From the NCBI GenBank assembly GCA_032622095.1, contig CP136061.1:3286001-3350000 (forward strand): a stretch of DNA of 64,000 nucleotides. Reading direction: 5' to 3'. Below are positions 33,454 through 45,715 of the stretch, piece after piece (position 1 is the stretch's first letter; every line of letters starts with the position of its first letter). The notes beneath the pieces were generated by a model, which saw only the letters and a list, made by a program, of their open reading frames with translations, ran no database searches and had not been told where the DNA came from. The position numbers and the translations under genes are program-made. Source of the DNA: Siphonodentalium dalli (lineage: Eukaryota > Mollusca > Scaphopoda > Gadilida > Siphonodentaliidae).

Positions 33454-33459
33454 TAAACC

Positions 33460-35120
33460 AAGACTTGAAATACCAACATTCATTCACATGCATCCAGAGT
33501 ATTTATTTGCAAACACTGAATATCTTTGATTTGTAGTCAGTAGACTTTCATTGTCCGCGAAATTATTTAGTTACAGCATAGAAACTGACACTTAATAAAC
33601 CAGAATATATGCCTCTGTTTACCACTGTTTTTTCCAATCTAATTCCTATATGAGTGATTTGAATGATGTTGGCCTGCTTGTGTGTACATGGGCCTGGCAT
33701 GCTAACATCAACTCACATGAATCAAGAGTATTCGCTATGACAACACTGATAATATTTTGACGAGTAGTCATTTGATTGTCATTTTCTGGAAATTATATAG
33801 TACATGTAATTCATGTTTCGAAACATAAACAAATAAGAAAGCAAAGTGTTTGTCCAATGTTTAATGCTGTTTTCCCAAGTTAATTTCAGACGAGTAGTTA
33901 TTTTTTTGTTTTTTTTTAAAACGATTCATTGACTGAAAGTCTGTTTTTGTTTGCATATACAAAAAGTGTGTATAAATCTGTCACATTATAGTAACCACTT
34001 TACTATACTATATGGGTATAGAAACATGCATACAAATCAGACCTGAGTATTTTCTGTTTGTTGCTGTTTTCCACCTAATTTTTAGATGAGTGGTTGCTTA
34101 TTTTCAAAATGATTCATTTGATTGGATGCGCTTGTGTTAGCATGTACGAAAATGAATGCATAGACCTGACATGTTTACATCCATACACATGAAGTCAAGA
34201 GTATTCCCTATGAGAATACTGATTGTATTTTGACGAGTAGTCACTATATTCCATTTTTTTTGGAGGGGTGGGGGATTATACAGATAGTCCGGTATAGTAA
34301 CGTATCTTGAATATTGCTCATGTCTACTACTCATTTTCTATGACCATGATTCAGTGCTGTTGTAACTTAGTAAGCATTGATCAGTATTTGTTTGAAGTAT
34401 AGCTACCTGGTTCCCAATTTAATTTAATTTATATAGAATGTCAGATTCGGTATGAAAAGTTTCTAATACTTAAATGTACTATACTATACGGATATAGAAA
34501 CATTCATACAAATCAGACCTGAGTATTTTTCTGTTTGTTGCTGTTTTCCACTAAATTATTTTATGAGTAGTTGCTTATTTTCAAAATGATTCATTTGATT
34601 GGATGCGCTCGTGTTTGCATGTACAGAAATGAATGCCTAGACCTGGCATGTTTACATCAATACACATGAAGTCAAGAGTATTCGCTATGAGAACACTGAT
34701 TGTATTTTGAATTTTCGATGAGTAGTCACTATATTCCAATTTTTTTGGAGGGGTGGGGGAATTATACAGCAATTCCTGGATATAAATATTAACACTCAAT
34801 AACGCCGAGTATTTATAATTTGTTTGCTGCTGTTTGTTTTTCATTTAATTTCCAGACGAGTAGTCGTAAGGGAAAAAAAGGAAAAAGAAAGTAGAAAACA
34901 AAAAAGATAAAAATTAATATATATTTTTTTTTAATTTATGTCTTGTAGTTAACTTATCGAGAAATTTTAAAAGATGGTTCGGTATAGGTTACGTATCTAG
35001 AATGTCGCTCGTGTTTACTACTCATTTTCTATGACCATGATTTGTGCTGTCGTAACTTAGTAAGCATTGATGAGTATTTGTTTGAAGAATAGTTACCTGG
35101 TTCCCAATTGAAAATAAAAA
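33460..35120 (+). repeat. Degenerate long tandem repeats (~480-690 bp)
   Basis: A block with CACATGAAGTCAAGAGTATT, GAGTAGTCACTATATTCC and GGAGGGGTGGGGG occurs at about 34120-34275 and 34600-34765, with an older copy at about 33680-33800. A second block (CTACTCATTTTCTATGACCA...GTAACTTAGTAAGCATTGAT) occurs at about 34322 and 35018. The sequence is non-coding and may be the remains of inserts that separated the LINE ORF1 fragment from the ORF2 remnant. Confidence 0.7.
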
Positions 35121-35969
35121 GAATTTCAGATTCGGTATGAAAACTTTCTAATACTTAAATTTACAATATGATCGCTGTTTACTACCCATTTTCTCTCACA
35201 TCGCGAGTTAATGCCTAGATCGATATTTCAGTAATCTTTATTATTGACTAATTGAAGATTATTCTACAAAAAATATTCATGACTCGTACTTGATATTGTA
35301 GTGGTGATTATGAACTATTACTGTATCTAACGTTCAATACACAGTCCAGCTCGCGACCCATGTGCAGTTGATAAGTTTCTATTTCATATATTATAGTGAG
35401 CTGGAAAGCTTGTAATTATCTACATTTGTATTTACTGGTACCGCATCCTTAACCGCAGTGATTGAGTGTATTTTGTCAGCTAAAATATAAAACTTAAATT
35501 TAAATCTTCAGCAACAATTAATGACACATTCAAATTTGACAAAAAAATTTAAGACGTGTTTTCAGTCATGGCTTATGTATTTAACTTGCAGTATATACCA
35601 GTACATACGGAACAGTGATATCAATATACTCAGCCAATTCCAAAAACCTGTTCATCTCCAATTGGCTCAGTAAGATACATTACATTATATGTGACTGAAC
35701 ATTCTTTTTATCCAAGAACATTGAAGAACATTGAAGAAATTTTCATTTCAAGTCAACTGGTGTTTGCATACTGACGTAACACGGCCCACTATACCATATG
35801 AAATGGTTCACATCATTTGCATTTACATATTTGTGTATATACATTCTTGTTATTACATTTCACATAATTGTTTGCACTCGCACATTACATTTTCACTCGC
35901 TGAAGGGACTCCCTGCCACATAAGTATTATCGTTATCGGTATTATCGGTTTTAGATCAATTTAGAGCAG
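35121..35969. other. Non-coding stretch
   Basis: AT-rich, with no recognised features. Short frames here have no family signature. Confidence 0.5.
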
Positions 35970-36065
35970 TCATAGGTTTGTTTAATATTGTTGCGCTCCA
36001 GAGGTCTAAGAAAAGATATCATTCAATGAATAATGGTATCAATATTTCTATAAACATTCAGTTTG

Positions 36066-36117
36066 TCCTACTTCTTTCACTGTTAGTCTTGTTAGATGGC
36101 GACGTTCACCCAAATCC
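36066..36117 (+). other. Degenerate 2A-like ribosome-skipping motif of the LINE
   Basis: LLLSLLVLLDGDVHPNPGV matches the 2A pattern (hydrophobic run, GD(V/I)ExNPG|P) described in the N-termini of ORF2 of some invertebrate CR1/L2-like LINEs. Two required positions differ: Glu is His and the final Pro is Val. I therefore infer no skipping activity in this copy. Confidence 0.6.
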
Positions 36118-36879
36118 TGGGGTTACCCAAGATCCCGGCCATATTTCTGTATATCACAATAACATTAGGAGTATTAGCAGTCTGAGTAAACTCATACCTA
36201 AATATTCATTACAACATTGAATATTAGGTCTGACGGATAACATCGCTATCTCATTTCCAAGTCCTCGGGATTCCGTAATCTGATTGATTGCGTAAATTAT
36301 TTTCCGTCCAATGAAACCGCATGGGTTAATAAACAAGTGTTAGTGGGCGGAGACTCCCATAATGTCACCTCTAAATATAGTAACACAGTCGGTATTTCTC
36401 CGATCGAAAGCGATGCTTGCAAATACAACAGACAGAAAAAATGGCTTCGAAATTATATATTCGGTACGATTCGGATTAATTTGAAGGATGTGCCAGACCT
36501 GATAGATAGGCCTGCGCATGGTACCAACTTGGCCTCCCATAAATATAAATAGAACTCACTCATGTCCGTGTATTTGATTTACTTTATTGTAACATGGTTT
36601 GCAAATCAAATTATTTGTCGTAAAAAAGTCATCTGAAAGTTAAACACCGAGGAAATGACTTAATTTTATGCTTTTAAATAGTTCTAAAGCATCATTTTTG
36701 ATGTCGACCTTATTTTTTGCTCTCGGATGCAGCTTTCCGGTTGATGCAGCGAGTTCATCTCCCGAAAAAGAATAGTCGCACACACGAATCAACGAACAAA
36801 ATAAAAGTGTACCAATATTAGTACCGAAATGCTCGAAGCAGTTAAATACGATTAAATTCCAACCTGAAGTTATTCTACT

Positions 36880-38705
36880 AGAAATTTGTTCCCTAAACAT
36901 AAATAAAGCACATGGACACGATAGAATCAGCCCGAGAATGCTAAAAGAAACTGCGCGTGAAATAACCTCGCTATCGATGATAATATTTAATAAATCGATC
37001 GCGACTTGTCGTTTCCCAAGTTCAAGAAGGGTGACCCAGCGGACACGATTAATTACAGACCAATATCTCTCCTGTGCTGCCTCGGGGAAAATATTTGAAA
37101 AACTAATATTGAAAAACCTATTGAGCCATTTTAAAGAAAACGAATTAATATACACCTATCAATCTGGCTTTTTACCTTCGCATTGTACTATATTTCAACT
37201 TTTCGAACTGTATCATTCTGTGTGCTTGTCACTTGATAACCGATTACACACTTGTGCCGTGTTCTGTGACAATTTTAAAGCGTTTGAAAGGGTTTGGCAC
37301 AGAGGTCGTTTGGCGAAGTTAGAATATTATGGAGTTGTGGGTGAATGTTTGACCTGTTATCCGATTATATAAGCAATCGCAGACAACGTGTCCTCGTGTG
37401 GACCACCTTTTTCCGAAAACAAGCCTATAGATTCATGCTGGAGTCCCTCATGGGTATATTCTGGGACCTTTCTTATTTCTTGTATACATCAATGATTTGG
37501 CAGATAACTTACACTCTCTGGAAAGATTATATGCTGATGACACTTGCTTATCTGTTAATCACAAAGAGCATGACGAATTCTTGTATACAGTAAATAAAGA
37601 TCTCAGTATAATACATAACTGGTCCAGAACATGGCTTGTCAGCTTCAATCCTGTAAAAACAAACGTTTTACAGTTTTCGGTCTCATCCAAAGCAATTAGA
37701 CATGATTTAGAAAAATATATCGAATTTGATACCACATTCCTCCCAATATCTGAATCACAAAAACATCTGGGGCTACAAATCCAATCGAATTTGGGCTGGG
37801 ATCTTCAAATAAACGATATCGCACAAAGAGTTGATGCACGATTATCAGCATTAAGAAAGCTTAAATTTAGACTGTCAAGGAAAACATTGTTGCTAATATA
37901 CAATGCATATATACTACCCCTCTTCGATCACGGTGATGTTATTTGGGATAGTGCACCAAACAACCTCCTCGAAACTCTTGATAAACTTCAGTTTGAAGCT
38001 GCTAGAATAAACAGTGGGTTAACACGTTCTGCTTCAAATAAACGACTTTTGATAGAAATGAGTTGGATATCACTTGCAGAGAGAAGACACACACATAAGT
38101 GGGTGCTTTTCACTAAAATTCTAAGTCACAAAGTCCCTTCGTACTTGACTAATATTTTACCTCAACGTGTAGGGGATAATAAATCCCATAAGCTCAGATA
38201 TCCTGAGAAATTTAAGTCTTTGGGAGGGAACACTAACTATTATCAGGATTCATTTTTCCCCGCTATGGTAAAACAGTGGAATTCCCTTCCAGACGAAACG
38301 AGGAAACTTGAAACAACTAATCAGCTCGTGTCAAAGGTTTGCGAGAAAATCTTAGTTATTAAACCACCGGAATGGTTTAATGTGGGAGATCGAAAATCCA
38401 ACATAATTCATTGTAGACTGCGAAATAATTGTAGTAACCTAAACTTTGATAAATTTCATAATTATATTCACACATCCCCTATGTGTACTTGTGGATACCA
38501 TGAAGAAACCGCATTCCATTTCATTTTCATGTGTCCTCTGTACCCATTAGAGAGACAAATCATGCTTGATCGTTTTAATCGCCTTGGTATAAGAGTCTTA
38601 ACAACAGAAAAAGTACTTTTCGGTGACCCAAGCGTCTCTTATGAAACTAATACTGAATTATTCAAGATAGTACAGTCATACATCAATGCTACCAAGAGAT
38701 ACTAA
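36880..38705 (+). pseudogene. LINE reverse transcriptase and C-terminal domain (frameshifted)
   Basis: The RT blocks appear in order across three frames: INKAHGHDRISPRMLKE, then GKIFEKLILKNLLSHF and YQSGFLPSH, and AVFCDNFKAFERVWHRG (motif A with its usual Asp replaced by Asn). Next come SDYISNRRQRV, AGVPHGYILGPFLFLVYIND and LYADDTCLSV (motif C). From about 37430 one frame stays open to the stop at 38705, covering thumb, connection and the C-terminal CTCGYHEETAFHFIFMC zinc-like motif. This is a well-preserved 3' half behind a broken 5' half. Confidence 0.92.
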
Positions 38706-38979
38706 TAATGACCTTAGTCGTACATTAAAACCTCAAACAGTGCTCTTACAATTCAGATGGATATGTGGTAGAGAGTCCCTTCCTGTCGCCAGTGGATCAC
38801 GGATGGCGGTTTTTCTCCAAATTTACTTGCTTTGATTGTGTTTGTATCGTGCTGTAAATGTCGTCTTTTGTATGTATATCTATTATTTGTAACATCTGTA
38901 GGGAGAGGAGCAACCGTAAGTTTTGAAACTTGTGCTCCGACCCCTTAAGCTGAGTTTAGCTTAATAAATAAGTTTAAAC

Positions 38980-39012
38980 TTTAAAATGATGAGATATTTT
39001 ATAATATGAATA
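38980..39012 (+). repeat. 33-bp inverted partner of 31674-31705
   Basis: TTTAAAATGATGAGATATTT... immediately follows the LINE 3' end and matches the reverse complement of the sequence just before the ORF1-like frame, 7.3 kb away. A LINE insertion gives direct, not inverted, flanking copies. Confidence 0.75.
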
Positions 39013-39519
39013 AATGTTGTGTACATGATGGGGCAGCGATATCCAAAGATCGCCTAGTCTGGGAGCTAATATGGATACCCTTGCACCCACAGAGACTTAA
39101 CTTCACCCCACTCATTTTGTTCCTTATTATGTTCAACCTTTAAGTAATGTTAACAAGAAACAAAAGTGGCTGCGTAGATTCCAGACAAGATGGCGCACAT
39201 CATGGCCGCCCTTTTTCAGACCAGACCCTAAGTCAGTTTTATACAAATTATAACGAGAAAATCTTGTAAAATGTATACAAATGTATGAATTTTCGTGAAG
39301 TTAAGACAAAATGACACTTTTCTGGGCCAAAATTGAAACTCACCATTCAAGATGGCCACCAAATTTGCTACCGGAAGTTGAAAATATGACGTTATTTCAC
39401 AAATGACTTCTAGTTCAGTCTATGCTGTTTGGAATGGGTTGAGTAATGTGACTTTATTTTGTATTTCGTATATTAACTGATCATTGGAGCAATTAAATAT
39501 GCAATTATTGGGGTCCTAG

Positions 39520-40163
39520 TGTGGGATAATGGATGGAGTCAGTTCTTGGTAAAAGTTTTATTCGACATCTAGTGTCAAGTAGATCAACAGTAGACAATGA
39601 TGAGTGTAGATCTTATTCGTGATGGTGAAGACTGGAGGTGTCACTTGTTAATGAGCGTAACCGCGTGGCAGCTGCCAATTAGAGAGATGGGCCGACTGAT
39701 TGCGAGAGTTTGGAGTTTGGGGTGATACCCGGGAATATTTGAAAGGGCCGTCGGGCCTCTCCTACAACCCACTGATTGTGAGAAGGTTCTTAGTCGGTTT
39801 ATATATCGACTAATTACTGGCAGTAAATTAACTACAGGTCTATGGTGGCTGACCTTTGTTTGACGTGATGTGGGTTGCATAAGCCTGATTCCTTTGTGGC
39901 GAAGTCCTACATTCCTAACATGTCGTGGCCTTTGAGTAATGACCTGTGGAATTTGGCTGATGCAATCTGGGTCGATTTTAGTTCAAGATTCCTGTCATCA
40001 CCATCGATGAATAGGATCGAAATATATGTTATATGTACAATACAATTCTCTTGAATGAAGATGTGGTATAGGGATCGGGGTCCATATGCTATCGATAGAT
40101 AGTCTACATGTACAACGCAGGTCTCTTGAATAAAGACAAGGGATCTGGGTGCGTTACTCTACA
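39520..40163. mobile_element. Solo LTR, 644 bp, with 4-bp target duplication CTAG
   Basis: The insert begins TGTGGGATAATGG and ends TTACTCTACA (TG...CA). It is flanked by CTAG at 39516-39519 and 40164-40167. The opposite arm of the giant inverted repeat (near 47715) runs straight through the equivalent site (GGGGTTCTGGCCCTATCCGATCC in reverse, 20-nt core), giving a natural empty-site control. A TATA-like TTTATATATCGA lies at about 39798. A 4-5-bp duplication suits Gypsy-type elements. No internal retroelement genes remain, as expected after LTR-LTR recombination. Confidence 0.88.
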
Positions 40164-40924
40164 CTAGCCCCTTCCGATCCCTCAAAAACAGATTTCACAG
40201 AACGAATACAAAATGTTACCAAAAATATCACAATTGGGATTCTAGTCATATTTCAACAAGAAATGAATAGAACTGTGTAATGTAAGTGAGGCATATCACT
40301 ACCTATGAATATTCCAACTCACTTGAACCAAAATTCGTACTTTGGCTCAAAATGGCCGCCAAAATATGGAAAATGGTAAATATTGCCACAGGGTGTCCTG
40401 CAATTGCTTACAAGTTGTGGTTGATGTATAGAATAAAACATTGGACTTTTTTCTCAAAAACTTGACATAAATATCACTTTTCAGGTTTGGGCCTTTTTTC
40501 TAGTAAAATGTAACTATTTTCGGATTGAAAAGTGTCTATTGTTTTGGTCTATCTTAAATGTGTCATACTACGGTGTTTATAGACCGCATTGCTCAAGATG
40601 GCTTCCAAAATGGCAACCAATTTTGTAAAAAGTTTTTTACATATATCCCGAACACTGTTATTTGCGTGATCCGAAAAGGTAGAAAATGTGACTCACTTAG
40701 TTATTATACGTGTTAGTTAATTAACTGACAACTACGTGTTCTATTCGTGTTGTCCCAGTTCCGTATGGGGCATGACAAATTCATTTTGAAGTATGGAATT
40801 TGGCCAAGAACGTCTTCTGGCCATATTATTGAATGGAAATGTGCAGAACATTGAGACGGAGCTGAGATGAACAATAATATGTGTCTATTCTGGTCAATTG
40901 TGATACAACAATATCAACTGTATA

Positions 40925-42090
40925 CATGGTGGATGCCAATATGATAGCCAGGGAGTTACTCTATGCGCGTAGGTGATGTGAATAGGTATACATGGAGTTA
41001 TTGTATGCCATGGATGATGTGAATAGGTATACAAGGAGTGACTATATGATCACGGGTGGGTTGACCATGGTAAGATGTGTAGGTATACAGGGAGACGTCA
41101 TGGTCAGATGTGAAGTGAATCGGTATGCATGGGGTGACTGTATATGATGTATGGTTGTGTGTATCTAGTACGGGTGCACCCGGTGTGACTATGGGCATTT
41201 GTGTGGTGTGTGGATATAGCTACATTAATTGTCATCTTTGTGTTGAGTATGTGTATATGGAGTAACTGTAATGTCATGGGTGGGATGCACATGTGTCTGC
41301 ACGATCATGGGTTGGGTGTGTGGACAAATAGGGAGTGATTTTATGTTTACGGGTATACATGGAATGACTGTACGGTCATGATTGAAGTGTATATGCATAC
41401 CTGGAGTAAGTTTATCGACATTATCGAGAGTGTGGGTATGTAGGGAGTGTCCTTGTGGTAACGGGTAAGATGTATTATATATCTCGTGTGAGTGGCAATT
41501 TCGCCATGGATGATGCGCATACGCATACATGGAGTGACTATATTGACATGGCTGTGGTGTATTAGTATATCTTGAGTGGCTATTCGGATATGGTGTGATA
41601 AATAGGGATACATGGAGTGACATGCCCAATGGTGAGGTTAATATGTATACAAGGATTGACCATGATCATGTATGAATGGTTTGAATCGGTACACACGGGG
41701 TGACTATATTGCCATATGTCAGGTGAAGTAGTATACCAGGTGCCACTGCTGAAGGTATGTGTATCAAGTTAGTGGCTATATGGCCATTGGTAAGGTGCAT
41801 ACGTATACCTGGAGTGACTCTATGGTCATCTTTGTGGTGTTGATGTATATATTGAATATCTATTTAATCATGTGTGTGGAGAATAGGCATACAGGGGATG
41901 ACCGTATGGCCAATGGTGATGTGAATGTGTATGCAAGGAGTGACTATATGATTATGGGTCATGTTTATGAGTAATCCCGGTGTGCCTGCATGGCTGTATG
42001 GTCAACCGTGGTCATGTGCCAGGTGTACGTGTATACAGTGGGTCACTATGTTGCTATGTCTGTGGTGTTTATGTATATATGTAATGAATG
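40925..42090 (+). repeat. Degenerate ~60-70-bp VNTR, forward orientation
   Basis: Units contain GTATACATGGAGTGACTATA and GGTCATGGGTG(T)GGTGTG in many variants. It continues the left arm of the inverted element. Minus-strand frames of 60-130 codons here are repeat artefacts. Confidence 0.85.
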
Positions 42091-42217
42091 TGTGGTAATG
42101 GGTGATTATCTCTTTCCACATTTAACGTTTCCCGCATGCACATAAACACCATCAAGATCTAGAACTCTCTCACATGAACTTTCTATTGATTAGCATATCA
42201 TTGCATTATTGTGGAAA

Positions 42218-42580
42218 GCGATAGCCACCCAAGGTACACATGTACAACCCACCCATTACCTCAGTCACTCCATATGTACATAAACACCACACACATGACA
42301 ATATAGTTACCCACTTTATACACGTACACCTGACCATACAGCCATACTTGATTATACCCTTACATACAACAAATGACGTTGCAGCCACGAGTCACCATGC
42401 ATGAACACCAATTATACTACACCTGACACATAACCATATAGTCACTTAATGTATACATATCCACCACACTCGCGATCATACAGTCACTCAGTGTATGCCT
42501 ATTCACCTCAGCATGGACCATACAGCCACTACACGTATACATATTCGCCATACCCATGCACATAGAGTCAATCCAGGTAT
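42218..42580 (-). repeat. Same VNTR, inverted orientation (inner block)
   Basis: Units read as CACACC...GACCATA(C/T)AGTCACTC..TGTATACATA, the reverse complement of the 40.9-42.1 kb units. The orientation switch lies between about 42100 and 42220, marking the centre of the ancestral palindrome. Confidence 0.82.
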
Positions 42581-42598
42581 ACACAAGGTTTAAATGCT

Positions 42599-42728
42599 AT
42601 GTGAACTGTTTTTATGGAGATGTAAACGTGAGGTAAGTGGTCATAACTTGTGTAAAACCAGAAGGGTTTTATATTAAAGTTATGACCACTTACATCATGG
42701 TTACATCTCCATAAAAAACAGTCCACAT
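42599..42728. repeat. 130-bp hairpin insert
   Basis: ATGTGAACTGTTTTTATGGA (42599 onward) pairs with TCCATAAAAAACAGTCCACAT ending at 42728. Inward, GTAAGTGGTCATAACT pairs with AGTTATGACCACTTAC. The structure is MITE-like and interrupts the inverted VNTR. Confidence 0.88.
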
Positions 42729-43085
42729 GACAGTTAATCCTTATATTTATATACATTTAGCGAAAAAGCCACTTTTGTAAATGTATTTAAACCGAAAAGT
42801 GTATCGTGACAAAACCAGCCCAAAATATCGCATAGCACCCTTGTCAAAAGTTAACAGGAACAATTTCTCTTTATATTGAAACCCGATGATTTATTAAGTC
42901 AATCCTTCGCGAGTCCAAATGCGCTCAAAACATTACACCTTCGTCTTTCCAAACTCAATGACGTGTCGATGTTGTTATGAGGCTGCAGTTATTATCTGTT
43001 GCGCATTCACCGAGAAATAATTGCAACTAGCCACGTGGGCGCCGACCAATCGGAATGCTGGATTTATTGATGATCACACTTAGTA
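42729..43085. other. Unique-looking spacer inside the inverted element
   Basis: No repeat unit or open frame is recognised. It breaks the VNTR between the two inverted blocks. Confidence 0.45.
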
Positions 43086-43670
43086 TGTAAATATATATAC
43101 ATATCACCAATGGTGAGCCCTTCCAGATATACCAATACCCACACACACGACCAATCAATAGCACTCATAAGTTCCATACTTGCATATACTCCTCACACAT
43201 AACAATTCAGCAACTCACTGAATACCCATACACGCTATCCATGACCATACATCTACTCCCTATACACCACCAATGATAATACATAAATATACCCGTCACC
43301 AAAAGGGCACCCCCTGTATACCCACACGCTCGCCAATGACCTTCCAGATTACTCCAAGTATGCACTTACACTTCAATGATGGTCGTATAGTCATCCCATG
43401 TACACCTATGCACATTACCCATAACCATAAAATCACTCCCTATGTATCTACGCACTAAACCCATTATCATACAGACAACACATATATACATATACACCAA
43501 CATGTCACAATACAGCCACACACGGTATACATATACATCCCGCCCACGACCTTACAGTCACTCCATATAGACATTAACAACACTGATGTCCATGTAGTTA
43601 CTCTCGTTATATACATACACCACATCAATAACCATACGACCACATCGGTCACACACAACCAACACTGCAT
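43086..43670 (-). repeat. Same VNTR, inverted orientation (second block)
   Basis: Units such as GACCATACA(G/T)..ACTCC.TATA and CATATACACC continue the inverted VNTR after the spacer. The third block of the same orientation lies at 46594-46835, beyond the nested satellites. Confidence 0.8.
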
Positions 43671-43674
43671 GAAA

Positions 43675-44100
43675 ACTGGAATTTATTCATTGCATAAATT
43701 CCGGATAAATGTGCATAAATCTGGATAAATCAGAAATTTATTCACTGAATAAAGGTGCATAAATCAGGAAATTTATGCACATTTATTCACAATTTATTCA
43801 TGAATAAAGGCCGACATTTATACTCAATTTATTCAGTGAATAAACCCGCATTTATTCAGCAGGATAAACTCGCATTTATTCGCACGTTTATGCATTAATT
43901 TATTGTCTACCTTTTATGCATAAAGTTGCATAAATGTATGTAGTTACATTTATTCTGGTTATAAACTCAAATTTATACATTTTTTTCACGGAATAAACCT
44001 GCATAAATATATGTAGATACATTTATTCTGGCTATAAACTCTAATCTATCCACATTTATACACGGTATAAATTTGGATTTGAACGTATATATCCATATGT
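43675..44100. repeat. TTTATTCA/TGCATAAA-rich degenerate repeat
   Basis: Short words TTTATTCA, GAATAAA, TGCATAAAT and their complements alternate through about 420 bp, so the tract is rich in local inverted matches. It is non-coding. Confidence 0.75.
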
Positions 44101-44434
44101 ATATTTATGAAATCTATTTTAGGGTGACTTTTGGCTTGTAACCAGCATATATTGCGACACTGATGTGTATATCTAACTATACATATACATATGTGTCGCC
44201 CAGATTCTGGTATCTCCAGGTGTAGTAATTTGCCATCAAAATGCTGCCCTATTGTTGGTTATACCAGTCACAAATATAACAACTTGAACGTAGCACCTTG
44301 TATCATGGTTGTATCTTGCCGTCGTCAATTTTTGTAGTCTCTGCAATAAAGAATAAAATTTAAATAATTAAGTGATCACATCGAAAATAAGTATAAACAA
44401 TAAAATATTAAAACTAAAATAAGAATTTTTGTTT

Positions 44435-45455
44435 TCTGCTAAAGAGTGATATCGCCCTTCAAGGCAACAATTTTACGGGATTAAAACTTCAAAATTGTGT
44501 TACATCACTGATTTATTGTACAATGAATTTAGATGCGATATGGCAAAGCGTGATATCGCACTTCCATCACCACAATTTTACTCTATTCAAACTTCAAAAC
44601 GGGATTACATCATGGATTTACTGTACAATGGATTTACATGTGATATAGCAAATGATGATATCACCCTTCCATGACCACAATGGAAGTTTTACGCGATTCA
44701 AACTTCAAAACGGGATTGCATCATGGACTTACTGTACAATTGATTTATATGTGATATGACAAAGGGTGACACTGATATCACCATTCCATGACCACAATTT
44801 GACGCATTAAAACTTCGAAACGGGATTACATCATGGATATATTGCACAATGAATTTATATGTGAAATGGCAAAGGGTGATATCACCCTTCCATGATCACA
44901 ATTTTATACGATTATACTATTCAAAATTACATCATGGATATAGTGTTCAATGAATTTATATGTGATGCTGGCAAAGGGTGATATCACCCTTCCATTACCA
45001 CAATTGCAATTTTACGCGATTCAAACTTCAAAACGGGATTGCATCATGGACTTACTGTACAATTGATTTATATGCGATATTGCAAAGGGTGACACTGATA
45101 TCACCCTTCCATGACCACAATTTGACGCGGTTAAAACTTCGAAACCGGGATTACATCATGGATAGATTGTACAATGAATTTATATGTGAAATGGCAAAGG
45201 GTGATATCACCCTTCCATGACCACAATTGCAATTTTACGCGATTAAACTTCTAAACGGGATTACATCATGGATATATTGTACAATGAATTTATATGTGGC
45301 ATAGCCAAGGGTGAAATCTCGCTTCCAACTCCACATTTTACGCGATATTTTAGCCTGTTTAGCAAAATATTTAATTGTAATGTACGGCATTTTATTTGTG
45401 ATCTGACTAAGGGTGGAATCACTCTCACAAAACCACATTTTCACGCGATAGAATA
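44435..45455 (+). repeat. ~105-bp satellite, about ten copies, with GTGATATCAC palindrome
   Basis: Each unit has AAGGGTGATATCACCCTT or a variant, CCATGACCACAATT, TTTACGCGATTCAAACTTCA, AAACGGGATTACATCATGGA and TGTACAATGAATTTATATGT. The AAGGGTGATATCACCCTT core is a perfect 18-bp palindrome in the better copies (about 44873, 44974, 45194). Palindrome centres recur about every 105 bp. Frames here are by-products. Confidence 0.9.
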
Positions 45456-45682
45456 ACCTTATTCCGACGTCACTGTATAATCAAATATTAATTTTGACAT
45501 GTGTCGATCACGCTGCGAATTGATGACAGAATGAATCGGCAACATAAATTGTGAAATACCTTCATTTCATAGCCACATATGTGTTAACTTACTCTTGGTA
45601 AAATGTATAATTAGAACGGGAATTTAAAACTGAAATGATGTGGCGATCATGTTCTAACCCAAGCAAATATACCACCACCAAT

Positions 45683-45696
45683 ACCCCCCCCCCCCA
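45683..45696 (+). repeat. Poly-C run
   Basis: About 13-14 consecutive C just before the 439-bp duplication. Confidence 0.85.
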
Positions 45697-45715
45697 CACG
45701 AACATCCCATCCTAC

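Larger units (their letters stand above)
35970..38979 (+). mobile_element. Dead CR1/L2-type LINE, ORF2 plus 3' UTR
   Basis: The element starts around FNIVALQRSKK at 35978. It carries the hydrophobic leader and 2A-like box (LLLSLLVLLDGDVHPNPGV) and the first residues of the endonuclease (VYHNNIRSI). Most of the endonuclease is degenerate (36.2-36.85 kb). The RT domain runs in shifted frames from about 36880 to 38705, and a 3' UTR follows with a TTAATAAATAAG end at 38959-38971. Several frameshifts separate the RT blocks, so it is inactive. Confidence 0.88.

Noticed and set aside
33233-33479. ORFs on both strands inside the GC-rich MITE body
   Set aside because: The element has Tc1/mariner-type ends but no DDE or helix-turn-helix motif; frames are a result of high G+C.
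36640-37155. 171-codon minus ORF opposite the second LINE
   Set aside because: It is the antisense shadow of the frameshifted RT region, whose sense motifs are clear.
41000-43670. His/Thr/Tyr-rich ORFs in the 41-43.7 kb region
   Set aside because: Produced by CACAC/TATAC-rich VNTR units; no consistent frame between units.
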